From an uncultured Fimbriimonas sp. (GTDB lineage Bacteria; Armatimonadota; Fimbriimonadia; Fimbriimonadales; Fimbriimonadaceae): DNA of 36,681 nucleotides. The notes below the pieces were generated by a model. That model saw nothing but the letters and a program-made list of their open reading frames with translations, had not been told where the DNA came from and made no database searches. The position numbers and the translations under genes were made by a program. The stretch spans positions 1 through 36,681 of the forward strand of contig CAMFIS010000014.1 of NCBI GenBank assembly GCA_945952345.1, read 5' to 3'. Of the stretch, positions 29,234 through 36,681 are shown piece by piece; position 1 is the first letter of the stretch; every line of letters starts with the position of its first letter.

Positions 29234-30604
29234 GTGGAGGCACCGGACGGATCCAGTGGTGTCTCTGTGACTATCGTTCTTGTAATTGCCGCGTTGGCCC
29301 TTACCGTCGTCGCCCGATTTGTATCGGACGGCAAGGATGTCGCCCGCATTCGTCCCTCCCTGCCCGCTACTGTCGGACTCATTGTCACGACGATCATCGT
29401 GGCGGCGCTCGCCCTCAAATTCGGCCAAGCCCACTATCGACTCGCCCTCGCAAGCGGACTCACGGTTGGCGCGTTGGCCATCTACGCTGCCGAAGTTCTG
29501 GGCGGTCTTGTCGCTCCAATAGGTGTGGCGGTTGTCGCCTCGACCCTCTTACACTTTCTCCCCCCAAATGCCATCGCCGAGGGGCAGTTTGCCTTGCTCA
29601 CAGGACTGGCAATCGGCGTTGTAACCCTGACCGGAAGAATTAGTCTAACAACCGCGATCGTCGGAACCACGCTCGTCGCCGCTGACTTCTTTGGCGCTGG
29701 ACACAAAAACGTTCCCGCTTCAATCGATTCCGGCAGTTTGCTTGGTCTCTCGGCACTGCTGGGAATGATCGCCGTGAAGCTGCTTCCCGCCAAGGTGGAT
29801 TGGGTTCGACCAATCGGTGTGGCCATCCTGATTGCCGCAGCCGGATTCGTACTCGCCAAGCGCATCGACGCGGCGCCGCTCGCAAACGCGGTTGGGCTTG
29901 GCGCGATTACCGCGCTGGTCCTGAACTGGCTCGCGCCCGACGACGAGCGGGATGTCCTTCGATTGGTCATCGCGGGCATCATCGCCGTATCTATGGCGAC
30001 GGTGGCTTACTCCTTCTATCGTGTCGCCGGTGTGTCGGCGGCCCTAGTCGCGATGCTTACCATCCTCTTCGCCGCAGGAAACAAGACCGCAGTTCTTACC
30101 GCATCGACGGTGTTCGGAATTGTTCTGATTCGTCTGCTGCAAAAAGCGGACAGTGGGTACACAACTTCGCTCGACATCGGCCAGCACTTCATCCTGCTCG
30201 GCGTCTTCTTGGGTGTCGTGGTGCCGTTGCTGCCGCTCGATAAAGCGATGCCAGCCAAGTGGAAAGAAAGCGTGAATTCCTCGCTGTGGTTCCTGCTGCT
30301 CGTGTCGGCCTGCGTTTTCGTCGAGGTGATGCTTGGCCATCGCGGCGTCACCGGCTTTGTGGCCGGACTTGGAATCTCGGGCATCGTCTCGGCTCTCCGA
30401 GCCGAACAGTCGCTCGTGCCGATCGCGATCGCGCCAGGTCTCGTCGGAGTGCATGTCTTCTGCCTCGACCGGTTCGAAAACTGGACCAACTTTAGCCGCG
30501 ACGAGAAGGTGAAATTCTTCATCATCGCGGGAGTGATCACCATCGCAATGGCGGGTGTCATCGCCTTGCTCTCTCGACCTGCGAAGAAGGAGGTGGCGGC
30601 GTGA
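29234..30604 (+). CDS. Large polytopic membrane protein, unknown, first gene of the A2M operon
   Basis: Up to 456 residues and almost entirely hydrophobic, with about 15 predicted membrane helices from residue 11 to 448 separated by very short loops. I do not recognise the family. The only longer hydrophilic pieces are around residues 26-42 (FVSDGKDVARIRPS), 235-240 (PDDERD) and 413-425 (DRFENWTNFSRDEKV). The start is uncertain: GTG 29234 has no Shine-Dalgarno, and an in-frame GTG at 29267 gives a protein beginning just before the first helix. The stop overlaps the start of the alpha-2-macroglobulin gene (GTGA), so the two are translationally coupled. A transporter or channel role is possible but not shown. 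Confidence 0.75.
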   Translation: MEAPDGSSGVSVTIVLVIAALALTVVARFVSDGKDVARIRPSLPATVGLIVTTIIVAALALKFGQAHYRLALASGLTVGALAIYAAEVLGGLVAPIGVAVVASTLLHFLPPNAIAEGQFALLTGLAIGVVTLTGRISLTTAIVGTTLVAADFFGAGHKNVPASIDSGSLLGLSALLGMIAVKLLPAKVDWVRPIGVAILIAAAGFVLAKRIDAAPLANAVGLGAITALVLNWLAPDDERDVLRLVIAGIIAVSMATVAYSFYRVAGVSAALVAMLTILFAAGNKTAVLTASTVFGIVLIRLLQKADSGYTTSLDIGQHFILLGVFLGVVVPLLPLDKAMPAKWKESVNSSLWFLLLVSACVFVEVMLGHRGVTGFVAGLGISGIVSALRAEQSLVPIAIAPGLVGVHVFCLDRFENWTNFSRDEKVKFFIIAGVITIAMAGVIALLSRPAKKEVAA

Positions 30605-33600
30605 AGCGTCTTCTTGGACTCGTGGTCGGTGTGCTCTTCTGCGGGCTCATCGTGACCTATGGCGTGACTCAAGAAACTCCTGTCGGTTCGATCTCGGGCA
30701 GACTGGTGATGAAAGAAAACGGCAAGCCCCTGGCGGGCGAAGACGTGACGATTTCGCCTCTCTTCGGCGACGACGACACGATGCGAAGCCGTGGCGTGGA
30801 GACCGACGAGAACGGAAACTTCTCATTCCGTGGAGTCGCGACCGGAACTTACAATATCCAGGCGACGACCAAATCGCACAAAACCCACGAGGAGTCCATC
30901 ACGGTCGACGAATCGAAAAAGCTGGTGGTCGATCTGAAGGCCGAACCGGACGATCCGTATCTGCGATTGTATTGCAGCCAAAAGGTTTTCACGTCTGACG
31001 AAAAACCGAAGATCGAACTGCATGGATTCTTGCCCGGGTCGACCAAGGTCGAAATGGGCCTCTACCGTGTTTCTCTTGCGCAGATCGAGAAGGCAGGCAG
31101 CTTACAAAAGATTCTGTCGCCGATCAGCCAAGAAGATCCAAGCGACCTAAAGAAGCTCGAGGGATCGTGCGAGCATGTTCGGGACCTCGAGCATTCGGTG
31201 AAGAAGGTGGATTCCGAAGGGGCATTCATCGATTCGGTCGATGTGGGAACCTTGGAAACCGGTGTGTACTTTATCGCCTGCACCTCAGGTAAGGAACAAG
31301 CCGGCACGGCGCTATACGTATCCGACCTAGGACTGGTGACGAAGACGAGCGGAAGCAAAATGCTGTGCTACACCACGCACCTCAAGACAGGTGAAGTGGT
31401 AGAAGGCGCGGAGATTTCGCTCCTGAAAGACGGCAAGCTCCAACCGGTTGGCCGGACAAACCACGAAGGATTGCTCGATGTAACGGTTCCGAAGACCAAG
31501 GATTACCACGCCCTGGTCGTGGCTCAAACCAAGACCTCGGTGGCGTTCATCGGCTACCGCGACGGCGAAGTCGACAACGAGAAACTGCGCATCGTCGGCT
31601 ACTGCGAGCGACCGGCCTATCGCCCCGGCGACGAGGTGAACTTTAAGGGAATCATCCGCGAGAAGTCTGAGGACGGCTACCGGCTGCCCAAGGCGGGCCC
31701 GGTGAAGATTCAGATCAAAGATCCCGACGACAATGTTCTCGAATCGATGACCGTGCAATCCAACGCGCATGGCTCCTTCAGTGGCAAATTCACCACGAGT
31801 AAAGAAGCGAAACCAGGGCCGTACCATGTATCGTGCCAGACCAAGGACGGCAAGGGCGCCATCTACGCAAACGTAGTTGCTTACCGTAAGCCCGAATATT
31901 CAATCGAGGTGAAGTCGGACAAGCCGTACTACATCATGGGCGATCAGGCGTCGGCGACGGTGGAGTGTAAGTACTACTACGGCGGACCGGTGGTCGGCGC
32001 CAAGGTGAAAGCCAGCATCTATCGATCGTCCCGTTGGACGTTCGATGGCGAAGAAGCGGACACCGACGACGACTACGGTTATGACCATCGCTACTACTCC
32101 AGCCACTCGGGTGAGTACTCGGAAGAGATCGAAGCTGTGACCGACGCGGCGGGTAAGGCAGTCATCAAGTTCCCAACCCGAGCCGAAGATGATCCCGACT
32201 ATTGGGCCAGCGATTACAACTACGACGTGAGCGTGAGCATCAGCGAAGACGGATCGAAGTTCTTCAATGGCGAAGGACACGTGCCGGTTTGCCGAGGCGA
32301 TCATCACCTCTCGCTGCAAGTCACGAACCCATTGGTCACCACGGGTGACACCGTCGATCTGGTCGTGAAAACTTCGGATCCGATGAAGTCGTCGATTCCG
32401 CTCGCAAACCAACCGGTCGCGATCGAAGTCGGCCGTGAGGCGTGGACCAAGCGCGAGGCAGTGTTCATTCCCAAGTCGGTTTTCCAAGTGACGACCGGCG
32501 CGGACGGCACCGTCCACGTTCCGATTCCAGTGAACAAGGCGGACTCGATCACCATTCGCGCGACCTCGAAAGACAAGCGTGGAAATAAGATCGTCGACCA
32601 GACCTACGTGTATGTGGAAGGCTCTCCGGCCCAGTTCGAGGAATCGCACGGAACGGTAGAAGTCACACTCGATAAACGCAAGTACAAGGAAGGCGACATC
32701 GCGAAGGCGGTGATTCGAACCGATAAACCCGGCGGCTCCGCACTGGTGACTTTCGAATCGGATGGTGTGATCAGCCGACAGGTCGTGCCAATGACCTCGG
32801 ATTCGACGATGGTGAAGCTGCCGATCCGAAAGGAGTACGCACCAAACATCTATGTCGCCGTGGCATACGTTCACGATAAAAAATTCATGGAGTCAAGTCG
32901 GCGCCTCAACATCGACCGCGAGGATCGAAATCTCAAGGTCGAAGTGAAGTGCGACAAGCAGGTCTACAAGCCCGGCGAGACGGCCCTCGTGAGCCTTAAG
33001 ACGACGGATTCGACTGGCAAGCCGGTCGGTGCAGATGTGTCGGTCGGCGTGGTCGATGAAGGCATCTACGACATTGCTCCCGACGACACGGACCTCAAGC
33101 AAGAGTTCTATCCGCATCGGTCGAACGAAGTTGAGACCAGCTTCTCGTTCCCCGAGATCTATCTCGACGGAGGCGACAAGGGCTCGTCCAAGATTCCGCT
33201 CCGCAAAACCTTCCGCGACACGGCTCAATGGAACCCTTCCGTTTGGACGGGTCAAGGCGGCGAGGCTCAGGTTCGCGTGAAGCTACCGGATAACCTCACC
33301 CAGTGGCGGGTAACCGCGGTTGGCGTGACGGACGAGACCTCCGTTGGCATGACCAGGGAGCGATTCCGGGCCCGAAAGGACCTTATGGTTCGGCTCGAGC
33401 TGCCGCAATACTTGGTGAGCGGAGACCATCAGCGCATGACGATGGTGATCTCCAACGACTCGGGCAAGGACCAGGAGGTCCATGTCCAGACCGAAGTGAA
33501 CGGTGCCACCGTCGATCGATCGGCGACATCTGTCGTCCACGTTCCCGACGGCAAGCCGCAGACGATCGATTGCGAAATTACGGCCGGCGACCCGGGTTCC

Positions 33601-35265
33601 GGAATGGTCACGGCGCGAGCCTGGATCGATGGTGGACCAACGGACGGCGTCCAACAATCGTTCCCGATTGAGCCGCATGGTCGACCCGTGCTGGTATCGC
33701 AGGCGGGCGAGGGAACGTCTACCTTCACCTTGGCGATGCGAAACACCGCCGATCCCAAGATCGGCGAATTGAATATCAGCCTGAGCCCAACGTTGGCCGG
33801 CGACATGCTCGGTTCGCTCGATCAACTCATCGGCTATCCCTACGGATGCGTCGAGCAGACTATGAGTCGGTTCATGCCGAGCGTGTTGGTGGATAAAACA
33901 GTCCGAGATCTCGGGCTGCCGCGACCCAAGAAGCTGAACGACCTGCCCAAGATTGTTCGCGACTCATTGACGCGGCTGGAGAACATGCGGCACCGCGACG
34001 GCGGCTTCGGCTGGTGGGAATACGACACGTCGGATCCGTTCATGTCTGCTCTTGTCCTCGACGGATTGGACCGAGCCAAACAATCCGGCATCGATGTGTC
34101 TTCGGTGAACACCAAGGCCACCGTCGACTGGGCCAAAAAGTGGCTCGATCTTAATGAACAGGACAAGGAACATCGGAATAGCCGCGACAAGTTCTACTTG
34201 GTGTATGCGCTGGCCCGATGGGGCGTTTCGGATCTCGGCAAGTATCTAGACAGCGTCAAATTGAACAAACTCGAACCGGGTGACCTAGCTCAGATCGCGC
34301 TGGCGTACCATGCCGTGGGGAACGACAAGAAGGCCGGGCAAGCGCTCGATCTCCTCACGTCCAAGTCCTCCGGCACGGACGTGGCGTACTGGTCGCAAGC
34401 CGACGGCTACTGGGGTTCGGAACTCTCCGCCCTCAGCCTGGTTGCCTACACGACCATCCGGCCGAATGACTCGATCATTCCCCGGGTGGTTCGCTACCTT
34501 CGATCCCAAAAGCAGGGCTATATGTGGTTCTCGACTCGGGATACTTCGTACGCCTTGGTTGGCATGACCAACTACTTGCGAACGACGAAAGAGTTGGCGG
34601 CGGGTTCGAAGGTCGACGTACTCGTCAATGGCCGCACGGTTCGGACGGTGCAGCTGGATCCCAAATCGCAGGGCGATACTGCGATCAAGGTTCCGCGAAA
34701 GGATCTTGGCTCGGGCGATGTCCGCGTCCAGATCGTGTCCAGCGGTCCCGGCAAGTGCTACTACTCGGCGCAACTCAAGACGCTCGATGTGAATGCGGTC
34801 CTAAAACCGGAATCGACGGATGCCGACGTGACGGTCACGAGGAAGTACTTCAAGCTGGAATCGCGGCGGTTGCTGAGTGGCGACATGAAGCTGATGGCGA
34901 GCGACAAGCCGATCACTAGCTTCCAATCCGGCGACCTCGTCCAGGTCGAACTGACCTTGCATACCAAGCAGATGCGCCAATTCGTGATGATCGACGAACC
35001 GCTGCCCAGCTCGTGCCGAGTGCAGGAGCGCGAAGCAGTTGGCGAGACGGAATCGTGGGGTTACTGGTGGTGCCAGACCGTCATTCGCGATGACCGAATC
35101 GCATTCTTCAGCCGGGAAATGTCGGCAGGGGACCACACGATTCGGTATGTGATGCGGGCCGAGCAAGCCGGGAAGGTTCGCGTGCTGCCGACGACGGTTG
35201 GCAATATGTACGACCCCTCGCATTCGGTCTCGACCGCCGAAGACTCGATCGAGGTGCGACAGTGA
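30601..35265 (+). CDS. Bacterial alpha-2-macroglobulin with thioester motif
   Basis: A 1554-residue exported protein. Residues 1-23 are a signal peptide or anchor (LLGLVVGVLFCGLIV; no canonical lipobox), and 27-115 a carboxypeptidase-regulatory-like domain (SISGRLVMKENGKPLAG). A long series of macroglobulin beta-sandwich domains follows (for example 'YRPGDEVNFKGIIRE', 'VYKPGETALVSLKT'), then the A2M block V-G-V-V-D-E-G-I-Y near residue 820 and D-T-A-Q-W-N-P-S-V-W-T near 880. The thioester motif is Y-G-C1083-V-E-Q1086, followed by an alpha-helical complement-like domain and a C-terminal receptor-like sandwich. Bacterial A2Ms trap attacking proteases in the periplasm through the thioester. They are usually paired with a PBP1c gene (pbpC); here the partners are a membrane protein and VanW. 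The strong Shine-Dalgarno AAGGAGGTG precedes GTG 30601. Confidence 0.93.
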   Translation: MKRLLGLVVGVLFCGLIVTYGVTQETPVGSISGRLVMKENGKPLAGEDVTISPLFGDDDTMRSRGVETDENGNFSFRGVATGTYNIQATTKSHKTHEESITVDESKKLVVDLKAEPDDPYLRLYCSQKVFTSDEKPKIELHGFLPGSTKVEMGLYRVSLAQIEKAGSLQKILSPISQEDPSDLKKLEGSCEHVRDLEHSVKKVDSEGAFIDSVDVGTLETGVYFIACTSGKEQAGTALYVSDLGLVTKTSGSKMLCYTTHLKTGEVVEGAEISLLKDGKLQPVGRTNHEGLLDVTVPKTKDYHALVVAQTKTSVAFIGYRDGEVDNEKLRIVGYCERPAYRPGDEVNFKGIIREKSEDGYRLPKAGPVKIQIKDPDDNVLESMTVQSNAHGSFSGKFTTSKEAKPGPYHVSCQTKDGKGAIYANVVAYRKPEYSIEVKSDKPYYIMGDQASATVECKYYYGGPVVGAKVKASIYRSSRWTFDGEEADTDDDYGYDHRYYSSHSGEYSEEIEAVTDAAGKAVIKFPTRAEDDPDYWASDYNYDVSVSISEDGSKFFNGEGHVPVCRGDHHLSLQVTNPLVTTGDTVDLVVKTSDPMKSSIPLANQPVAIEVGREAWTKREAVFIPKSVFQVTTGADGTVHVPIPVNKADSITIRATSKDKRGNKIVDQTYVYVEGSPAQFEESHGTVEVTLDKRKYKEGDIAKAVIRTDKPGGSALVTFESDGVISRQVVPMTSDSTMVKLPIRKEYAPNIYVAVAYVHDKKFMESSRRLNIDREDRNLKVEVKCDKQVYKPGETALVSLKTTDSTGKPVGADVSVGVVDEGIYDIAPDDTDLKQEFYPHRSNEVETSFSFPEIYLDGGDKGSSKIPLRKTFRDTAQWNPSVWTGQGGEAQVRVKLPDNLTQWRVTAVGVTDETSVGMTRERFRARKDLMVRLELPQYLVSGDHQRMTMVISNDSGKDQEVHVQTEVNGATVDRSATSVVHVPDGKPQTIDCEITAGDPGSGMVTARAWIDGGPTDGVQQSFPIEPHGRPVLVSQAGEGTSTFTLAMRNTADPKIGELNISLSPTLAGDMLGSLDQLIGYPYGCVEQTMSRFMPSVLVDKTVRDLGLPRPKKLNDLPKIVRDSLTRLENMRHRDGGFGWWEYDTSDPFMSALVLDGLDRAKQSGIDVSSVNTKATVDWAKKWLDLNEQDKEHRNSRDKFYLVYALARWGVSDLGKYLDSVKLNKLEPGDLAQIALAYHAVGNDKKAGQALDLLTSKSSGTDVAYWSQADGYWGSELSALSLVAYTTIRPNDSIIPRVVRYLRSQKQGYMWFSTRDTSYALVGMTNYLRTTKELAAGSKVDVLVNGRTVRTVQLDPKSQGDTAIKVPRKDLGSGDVRVQIVSSGPGKCYYSAQLKTLDVNAVLKPESTDADVTVTRKYFKLESRRLLSGDMKLMASDKPITSFQSGDLVQVELTLHTKQMRQFVMIDEPLPSSCRVQEREAVGETESWGYWWCQTVIRDDRIAFFSREMSAGDHTIRYVMRAEQAGKVRVLPTTVGNMYDPSHSVSTAEDSIEVRQ

Positions 35266-36008
35266 CCGGCGCGATGATTGCCAAAGTCGGGGCCGGGCTG
35301 GTCGTCGCGTTGGCGGGAGGGGCCGCCTTGTTGGCGGTCCCCGGCGATGTAACGATCGCGGCTTACTCGACATCGTTGGTGGAGCGGAGCGTAAGTCAAC
35401 GACACAACGCGAAGCTGGCTCTGTCTCACCTCGTAGGCGCTCGCATTGGGCCCGGCGAGGAGTTCTCGTTCAACAAAAAGGTTGGTACTTTCTCGAAGGA
35501 CATGGGCTACCGAAAGGCGCCGGTGTCGTACAACGGCCAGCTCATCGACGACTGGGGCGGTGGAGTTTGCCAGACCTCGACCACGTTGTACAACGCGGCT
35601 CTGCTGTCCGGCATGGAGATTCTGGAACGAAATCGACACCGGTTCCAGCCGTCGTACGTTCCTCCTGGGCGCGATGCAGCAGTGGCGTTTTCAAACATCG
35701 ACCTTCGCTTCCGCAATCCTCATCCGTATCCGGTTCGGATCGAGGGTGAGATCACGGGTGGACGAATCGTGGTTCGATTTGTCGGGCCCCAAGCAGAGCG
35801 CATGCCCGAGGTGTACTCGGTCGTGAACGAACTCCGCGAACCGGTGACGTATCGCGTCGGCGACGAAGAGGGTCGTCGTCGGGTGCGGAATACCGGCAAG
35901 GAAGGCTTCGACGTTTCCGTGTACCGGGTGACCGGGAATCGGAAGGAAGAGATCTCTCACGATGAGTATCCTGCGATGAATCGAGTAGTGGAGGTTCACG
36001 GGCGGTGA
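35262..36008 (+). CDS. VanW family protein
   Basis: A 248-residue protein with an N-terminal hydrophobic segment (residues 6-26, a signal peptide or anchor) and a VanW domain from about 36 to 165. Landmarks are 'VSQRHNAKLALSHLVGARIGPGEEFSFN', 'GYRKAPVSYNGQLIDDWGGGVC103Q' and 'TSTTLYNAALLSG'. The tail (about 170-248) resembles the G5- or beta-rich extensions often found after VanW. VanW is known from vanB-type glycopeptide resistance clusters, and the domain is widespread in cell-wall-associated proteins; its biochemical role is not settled. The start overlaps the stop of the alpha-2-macroglobulin gene (GTGA) with GAGGTG as Shine-Dalgarno, so it is coupled to it. Confidence 0.9.
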   Translation: MTGAMIAKVGAGLVVALAGGAALLAVPGDVTIAAYSTSLVERSVSQRHNAKLALSHLVGARIGPGEEFSFNKKVGTFSKDMGYRKAPVSYNGQLIDDWGGGVCQTSTTLYNAALLSGMEILERNRHRFQPSYVPPGRDAAVAFSNIDLRFRNPHPYPVRIEGEITGGRIVVRFVGPQAERMPEVYSVVNELREPVTYRVGDEEGRRRVRNTGKEGFDVSVYRVTGNRKEEISHDEYPAMNRVVEVHGR

Positions 36009-36102
36009 TTCCTTTGCTCCCTCAATAGCGGCGATGGAGGCAGGCATTGTGGACCTAGAACATGGAGCTTTTGAGGGTCTACCCCGATTGATTCGGAGTG
36101 GC

Positions 36103-36236
36103 GGGTGGCACGTATCGATGGGATGGAGTCTTCGTGAGCACTTGAGACAGGACTCATCGATGCGTGTTCTTACATGGATAGAGGTGCCAAATCTCCCTTC
36201 GATACAAAGACTCCATTGCCTCTATCCATGCCACCC
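36103..36236. repeat. Fold-back repeat with 33-bp imperfect inverted arms
   Basis: The left arm (36103-36135, starting GGGTGGCACG) and the inverse of the right arm (36204-36236, starting GGGTGGCATG) match at 26 of 33 positions and share GGGTGGCA and ATGGAGTCTT. The interior also holds an ATGGATAGAGGTGCC segment related to the arms. Lies between the VanW and hen1 genes. No gene is visible in this 295-bp spacer. Confidence 0.7.
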
Positions 36237-36241
36237 CTGAA

Positions 36242-36276
36242 AACTCCCAACTCACGACTCCAAACTCCTAACTACC
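36242..36276. repeat. Degenerate heptanucleotide tandem repeat (AACTCCN-type), five units
   Basis: Units AACTCCC, AACTCAC, GACTCCA, AACTCCT and AACTACC follow one another in exact seven-base register, immediately after the fold-back element and 27 bases before hen1. Confidence 0.7.
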
Positions 36277-36303
36277 AACCGGTGCGGTACCCTCTAGCAT
36301 CCA

Positions 36304-36681
36304 ATGATCCTCAAGATCAGCACGACTCACCAGCCGGCGACGGACCTCGGATTCTTGCTCCACAAGAACCCGTCGCGGCTTCACGAGGAGACCTTTCCGT
36401 TTGGAAAGGGATTTGTGCTGTTCCCCGAGGCAACCACAGACCGTTGTGAAATGGCGCTCCTTCTGGACGTCGATGCCGTCGGACTGGTGCGGGGTGGATC
36501 CACTTACGACCAATACGTTAACGACCGACCCTACACCGCCTCATCGTTCCTCAGCTCGGCGATGCTCGCCTTCTTCAGCACCGCGATGGGCGGTCGAAGC
36601 AAGGAGCGGCAGGAACTGGCCGACCAAGAGATTCCGCTTGAGTTCGAACTTCCGGTCTTACGAGCGAAGAGTGGGGAAGGG
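36304..36681 (+). CDS. hen1: 3'-terminal RNA ribose 2'-O-methyltransferase Hen1, N-terminal part (cut by window end)
   Basis: The first 126 codons of a gene that runs off the window. They match the N-terminal domain of bacterial Hen1: I-S-T-T-H-Q-P-A-T-D-L-G-F-L-L-H-K, then 'FPEATTDRCEMALLLDVDAVGLVRG' and 'YVNDRPYTASSFLS', S-T-A-M-G-G-R-S-K-E-R, all characteristic of the family. Hen1 methylates the 2'-OH at the 3' end of broken RNA before ligation by Pnkp, so the sealed tRNA resists re-cleavage by ribotoxins. The methyltransferase domain would follow after the window, and pnkp is expected next. No Shine-Dalgarno or good -10 box is seen before this ATG. Confidence 0.92.
   Translation, partial: MILKISTTHQPATDLGFLLHKNPSRLHEETFPFGKGFVLFPEATTDRCEMALLLDVDAVGLVRGGSTYDQYVNDRPYTASSFLSSAMLAFFSTAMGGRSKERQELADQEIPLEFELPVLRAKSGEG

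Noticed and set aside
31900-32874. Long minus-strand open frame inside the alpha-2-macroglobulin gene
   Set aside because: Shadow of a certain 1554-residue gene; the translation has no recognisable motif and no initiation signal.
1-36681. CRISPR array, tRNA or rRNA genes, prophage or insertion sequence
   Set aside because: No regularly spaced identical repeats, no cloverleaf or rRNA-like stretches, and no transposase, integrase or phage structural gene recognised in any frame.

Overview
The window is a 36.7 kb piece of a bacterial chromosome with moderately high GC. It is dense in ordinary metabolic and envelope genes and carries no phage, transposase, rRNA, tRNA or CRISPR that I can see. 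Gene content points to a Gram-negative-type, menaquinone-using bacterium outside the Proteobacteria. The supporting features are an aminodeoxyfutalosine synthase (mqnE), MutS2, a DUF1800 protein, VanW, a bacterial alpha-2-macroglobulin, Hen1, many secreted proteins and lipoproteins, and intergenic spacers full of palindromic repeats. My best guess is Armatimonadota (Fimbriimonadia-like). This is inference from gene content and style, not from a marker gene.

Layout. 1-2.7 kb: a CPA-type cation/proton antiporter and a small membrane protein on the minus strand, divergent from inorganic pyrophosphatase, which converges on an unknown exported protein. 2.9-6.6 kb: two tandem paralogous secreted proteins behind a well-formed promoter whose spacer is filled by a perfect palindrome, then a DUF1800 protein. 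6.6-8.2 kb: a Gfo/Idh/MocA oxidoreductase overlapping an OsmC-like gene. 8.2-9.9 kb: an AT-rich single-gene island encoding a protein with a HEPN-type R-N-x3-H motif, flanked by palindromic repeats. 9.9-13.6 kb: a small membrane protein, a class III aminotransferase of the lysine 6-transaminase type, and a P1B-4-type metal ATPase. 13.6-14.3 kb: a repeat-filled spacer that also holds a degenerate second copy of the tail of the neighbouring phosphoesterase gene. 14.3-20 kb: phosphoesterase, AraC regulator, M1-like peptidase, GNAT, and two unknown proteins. 20-22.8 kb: mutS2, whose Smr domain lies in another frame, overlapping cdd, which overlaps the first of two paralogous lipoproteins. 24.6-26.7 kb: a class III nucleotide cyclase-like membrane protein with substituted transition-state residues, and a partner of unknown function. 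27-29 kb: a Gly-rich exported protein and mqnE. 29.2-36 kb: a tight three-gene operon of polytopic membrane protein, thioester alpha-2-macroglobulin and VanW. 36.3 kb to the end: the N-terminal part of hen1 (RNA repair).

Two themes run through the window. (1) Genes that begin transcription units mostly lack a Shine-Dalgarno sequence and instead have a TANNAT-like -10 hexamer 5-9 nt before the start codon, which predicts leaderless mRNAs. Downstream genes in operons have good Shine-Dalgarno sequences. (2) Spacers carry several families of short palindromic or fold-back repeats and heptanucleotide tandem repeats, with no recognisable mobilising enzyme in the window.

The strongest candidates for something undescribed are the membrane protein-alpha-2-macroglobulin-VanW operon, the HEPN-motif island gene, and the palindrome-in-spacer promoter of the tandem secreted paralogs.
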